Of a stretch of 64,000 nt of DNA, positions 63,458 to 64,000 are shown in pieces. The notes beneath the pieces are model-generated. The model did no database searches and was not told where the DNA came from. It saw only the letters and a list, made by a program, of their open reading frames with translations. The stretch's first letter is position 1. Each line of letters begins with the position of its first letter. Source of the DNA: Halieaceae bacterium UBA6060 (GTDB lineage Bacteria > Pseudomonadota > Gammaproteobacteria > Pseudomonadales > Halieaceae); assembly GCA_002428935.1 (NCBI GenBank), contig DIYG01000167.1, positions 235-64,234 of the forward strand. Reading direction: 5' to 3'. The position numbers and the translations under genes were made by a program.

Positions 63458-63789
63458 GGAATGCTCCAGTTTTCCTGTTTGCTAGCCGATTATTAGACGT
63501 TCACTTGAACTCATGCGTTTTGATTTATATTGCTGTCTAAGTACGCCCTGGGGCACAGGACTCACCGTCGCGTTTGACCGGGTGTTCGAGCCACCACTTG
63601 CGCAGCAATCAGCTCGGGTAGACAGCCTGGGAGTGAGGGCCCATTGGTAGATCGACCTATATCGCCCTATGGAGGTGGCAAGCCCCCTACTGGCCAGTCT
63701 TTTGGACTGACACAGCCTCCGAAAATCGCCGCGCAGTTTAGCAGAAGCAAGACCGCGATTGCGGATTTTTCACAGTTTTGCCTCCGTTC
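63458..63789. other. 332-base region between divergent icd and rluE
   Basis: No gene seen. It must carry both promoters. AT-rich stretches near 63520-63535 could be a -10 for icd, but no pair of hexamers is clear enough to call. A perfect GTTCA-CT-TGAAC inverted repeat lies at 63499-63510, about 42 bases upstream of icd, and may be a regulator site. Confidence 0.4.
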
Positions 63790-64000
63790 ATGAACATCAT
63801 CCTCCTGAACAAGCCGTATCGCGTTCTCAGCCAATTCACCGACAGCCAGGGTCGTCGTACCCTCGCCGAATTTGTCGACGAACCGGGTTTTTATCCCGCC
63901 GGACGTCTGGACTATGACTCTGAGGGACTGATACTTCTCTGCGACGACGGTCGTCTACAACAGCGCATCAGCAATCCCCAGGGTGGTCATTGGAAAACCT
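63790..64000 (+). CDS. rluE: 23S rRNA pseudouridine(2457) synthase RluE, 5' part
   Basis: The first 70 residues of an RsuA/RluE-family enzyme, cut by the window edge. Visible are NIILLNKPYRVLSQFTDSQG at the start and the catalytic motif PAGRLDYDSEGLILLCDDG, with the active Asp after GRL. Starting without an S4 domain points to RluE, which neighbours icd in many gammaproteobacteria; RluB/RluF/RsuA normally have S4. Confidence 0.9.
   Translation, partial: MNIILLNKPYRVLSQFTDSQGRRTLAEFVDEPGFYPAGRLDYDSEGLILLCDDGRLQQRISNPQGGHWKT

Noticed and set aside
1..64000. CRISPR arrays, insertion sequences, prophage or attachment sites
   Set aside because: No regularly spaced repeats, transposase or integrase motifs, or flanking duplications were seen on either strand.

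Overview
The window reads as one stretch of a free-living, aerobic gammaproteobacterial chromosome. It is GC-rich and densely coded, with no phage genes, insertion sequences, tRNA or rRNA genes, and no CRISPR array that I could find. The run cysG-serS-crcB-rarA-lolA-ftsK / trxB-aat-bpt-infA / clpA-clpS-icd is, from memory, very close to the Pseudomonas order. Combined with the purine/urease block and the envelope genes, I infer a marine member of the Cellvibrionales/Halieaceae (OM60/NOR5) type. That placement is inference, not proof.

Layout. 0-5 kb: the end of an unidentified gene, rnhA and dnaQ (whose stop codon lies in an 18-bp tandem repeat), nhaB, nudC and sohB. 5-9.4 kb: a three-gene minus-strand sulfide-oxidation operon made of an ETHE1/Blh-type persulfide dioxygenase, a DUF442-sulfide:quinone oxidoreductase fusion and a SulP anion transporter, with two overlapping AT-rich inverted repeats at its promoter. 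9.6-24.8 kb: a looser accessory region with a PcfJ-like protein, YjbQ, a FrnE-type thiol oxidoreductase, GFA and DUF1330 proteins, a DUF4397 lipoprotein, an FeS/molybdopterin oxidoreductase, an aminotransferase-cupin pair, a TauD dioxygenase translationally coupled to a uracil-DNA-glycosylase-like gene, and DUF3187.

24.8-41 kb: the main theme of the window, a nearly uninterrupted same-strand block ureDABCEFG-xdhABC-alc-uraD-hiuH-allA-guaD-puuD, met at its end by a convergent 8-oxoguanine deaminase-like gene. Together these proteins should take guanine, xanthine or 8-oxoguanine through urate, 5-hydroxyisourate, OHCU, allantoin, allantoate and ureidoglycolate to glyoxylate, then split the released urea to ammonia and CO2. 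Urate oxidation is done by a membrane PuuD with a fused cytochrome c instead of a soluble uricase. The one enzyme not found is allantoinase. No purine or urea permease and no regulator is present either.

41-47.5 kb: envelope and proteolysis genes (M1 gluzincin peptidase, DUF6702, SIMPL protein, and Prc with a long acidic tail). 47.4-64 kb: a VanZ-like protein, then the conserved housekeeping run, which includes a complete N-end-rule set (Aat, Bpt, ClpS, ClpA), icd with a clear terminator, and the start of rluE at the window edge.

The observations most worth checking are the fused sulfide oxidoreductase and its operator, the allantoinase gap in an otherwise complete purine-to-ammonia block, a probable CTG start codon in a CTGA overlap, divergent genes whose start codons share one CATG, and a molybdo-enzyme without an obvious metal-ligand residue.
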